A DNA stretch of 6,566 nucleotides, taken from positions 1 through 6,566 of the forward strand of contig DAOVUR010000111.1 in NCBI GenBank assembly GCA_030632465.1. Reading direction: 5' to 3'. The notes under the pieces were generated by a model that worked only from the letters and a program-made list of their open reading frames with translations, did no database searches and had not been told where the DNA came from. The stretch is from a bacterium. Its GTDB lineage: Bacteria > Verrucomicrobiota > Kiritimatiellia > UBA8416 > CAMZLY01. Positions within the stretch are counted from its first letter, which is position 1, and every line of letters starts with the position of its first letter. A program made the translations under genes and the position numbers. This document shows positions 5,638 to 6,566 of the stretch, one piece after another.

Positions 5638-6476
5638 GTGTGTTTTTTCCAGAAATCAGCTGGGCGTTGTCTGTTTTCGAAAGTAGTTCCTAACTCACGT
5701 AATGATGGCATATTTTTTGTGACCTTTTGTCCGTTAGTAACTTTTTCCGGACTAAAAATAAGACGTGTTAGTTTTAACTTTTGTAGCGGTGAGATATCAG
5801 TAACAAGAGTATCGCCTATATGGAGTCGCTGTAATGTGTTGCAGTTGGAAAGTGCTGTGATATCAATAACTTTAGTTTTATGTAAGGTCAAACTAACTAG
5901 GGGGCAGTTGGCGAGAGGAGTTATATCTGCTGTTAAGGTTTCATTTAGCCATAAGAGTTTTAGTGGCATACCTTGAAGTGCAGAGATATCCGAAATATTA
6001 CAACCTAATGCATTTAGTGTGTCTAATGGTGCGCCATGTAATGGTGTTAAATCTTTAACTTTGGAGTTGCTGAGGTAAAGTTTGGTGAGAGGCATTCCTT
6101 TCAGGGGTGATAGGTCAGCAACTAGTGTGTTTTCAAGAAATAGCTGTTCCAATTTCATGCCAGCAAGTGGAGAAATATCTGATATTTTATTTTTACTTAA
6201 GTCAACTCCTGTAAGAGTCATTCCTTTTAATGGCGAGATATCAGTTACACCGCAACCTGCTAAATCTATAGCGGATATTTTTCCAGCTTGGTTGTTGCCT
6301 GTTTTTACTGCGCCATTATAGTTTGGATTAACCGCTTTGAGAGCACTATTTAATTCAGCCTGAGTTGCTGGCGGTGTGACGGGGGTAGGGGGCTGCTTGC
6401 TTTCTTTTGCGCATCCCGCAATAAAAGTGATGCAGGCAATGCTTACTATGGTTTTATTGATTATTATTTTGTTCAT
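5631..6476 (-). CDS. Leucine-rich-repeat lipoprotein
   Basis: A complete 281-residue protein. Residues 1-21 are a lipoprotein signal peptide ending IAG-C22, and the acylated cysteine is followed by a Pro/Thr-rich spacer (29-38). LNSALKAVNPNYNGAV (42-57) is a cap like that seen before planctomycete LRR domains. Eight LRR units follow; the D-[IL]-[ST]-[PA]-L core starts at residues 79, 100, 121, 142, 163, 184, 205 and 227, so the period is exactly 21 six times and then 22. A capping segment ends with PADFWKKHTN (272-281), again like planctomycete LRR proteins. LRR surfaces usually bind proteins; the ligand is unknown. The ATG at 6476 is supported by AAGGA six bases upstream and by the signal peptide, though the frame stays open to the window edge with no other standard start. 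The gene converges on uvrB and is bracketed by direct repeats. Confidence 0.92.
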   Translation of the reverse strand: MNKIIINKTIVSIACITFIAGCAKESKQPPTPVTPPATQAELNSALKAVNPNYNGAVKTGNNQAGKISAIDLAGCGVTDISPLKGMTLTGVDLSKNKISDISPLAGMKLEQLFLENTLVADLSPLKGMPLTKLYLSNSKVKDLTPLHGAPLDTLNALGCNISDISALQGMPLKLLWLNETLTADITPLANCPLVSLTLHKTKVIDITALSNCNTLQRLHIGDTLVTDISPLQKLKLTRLIFSPEKVTNGQKVTKNMPSLRELGTTFENRQRPADFWKKHTN

Positions 6477-6506
6477 TATATTTCCTTTTATTCGTGCAGT
6501 TGTGGA

Positions 6507-6539
6507 TTTAATACCCGCAGCTTGCTGCGTTATTAACTG
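6507..6539. repeat. Direct-repeat copy B upstream of the LRR gene
   Basis: Partner of copy A (5604-5637), same orientation. It contains the perfect palindrome CGCAGC-TT-GCTGCG (6516-6529), which copy A has only in part. It lies about 30 bases upstream of the LRR start, where a promoter or leader would be expected. The remaining bases to the edge (6540-6566) show nothing I can name. Confidence 0.6.
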
Positions 6540-6566
6540 TAGGGCTGGAACGGCTGAGGTACGATG

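Noticed and set aside
5563..5976. Plus-strand reading frame of 137 codons opposite the LRR gene
   Set aside because: It lies almost entirely antisense to the convincing LRR lipoprotein gene, begins within the REP-like phrase and its peptide shows no domain. It is a shadow of the repetitive LRR coding sequence.
1..6566. CRISPR array, tRNA or rRNA gene, phage genes
   Set aside because: No regularly spaced identical repeats with unique spacers, no cloverleaf with a TTCGA-type arm and no conserved rRNA blocks were seen on either strand.

Overview
The window looks like a stretch of a bacterial chromosome with moderate to low GC. My best guess is the PVC superphylum, for example Lentisphaerota, Kiritimatiellota or a planctomycete relative. 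The guess rests on three things. The 21-residue 'DISPLKGMPL' leucine-rich repeat protein ends in a planctomycete-like 'FWKK' tail. There is a large YfhO/GT-C-like membrane protein. The spacers hold short repeat phrases that I associate with environmental genomes carrying GxxExxY genes. No rRNA or other phylogenetic marker is present except uvrB, so this assignment is an inference.

Layout, left to right. Positions 1-3327 hold three genes on the minus strand. Transcription would run from an exported two-domain envelope protein (1777-3327), through a small GxxExxY protein (1311-1706), to a multi-pass membrane protein of GT-C/YfhO type (start at 1262, C-terminus beyond the left edge). The envelope-protein gene has a good sigma70-type promoter at 3372-3400. 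A spacer of about 200 bp separates it from the divergent uvrB (3527-5509, plus strand), which is complete and ends in a Rho-independent terminator at 5535-5557. A leucine-rich-repeat lipoprotein gene (5631-6476, minus strand) converges on uvrB.

The main point of interest is how the two accessory genes are framed. The GxxExxY gene is bounded by a 28-bp inverted repeat (26/28 identical). One arm touches the start codon and supplies the ribosome binding site. The other lies one base beyond the stop codon. An AATCTGTG-type triplet repeat sits beside it. The LRR lipoprotein gene is bracketed by imperfect direct repeats of 33-34 bp centred on AGCTTGCTGCGT, one of which overlaps its stop codon. A third short phrase (CTGAGCGGAGCCGAAGGG) lies next to it. 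No transposase or integrase is visible, so these could be gene cassettes moved in trans or by recombination between dispersed repeats.

Functionally, uvrB is ordinary DNA-repair housekeeping. The other genes point to the envelope: a periplasmic CsgG/LpoB-like domain joined to a C-terminal beta-barrel, a lipid-linked-sugar-type membrane enzyme, and a surface or periplasmic LRR lipoprotein. No CRISPR array, tRNA, rRNA or recognisable defence operon was found.
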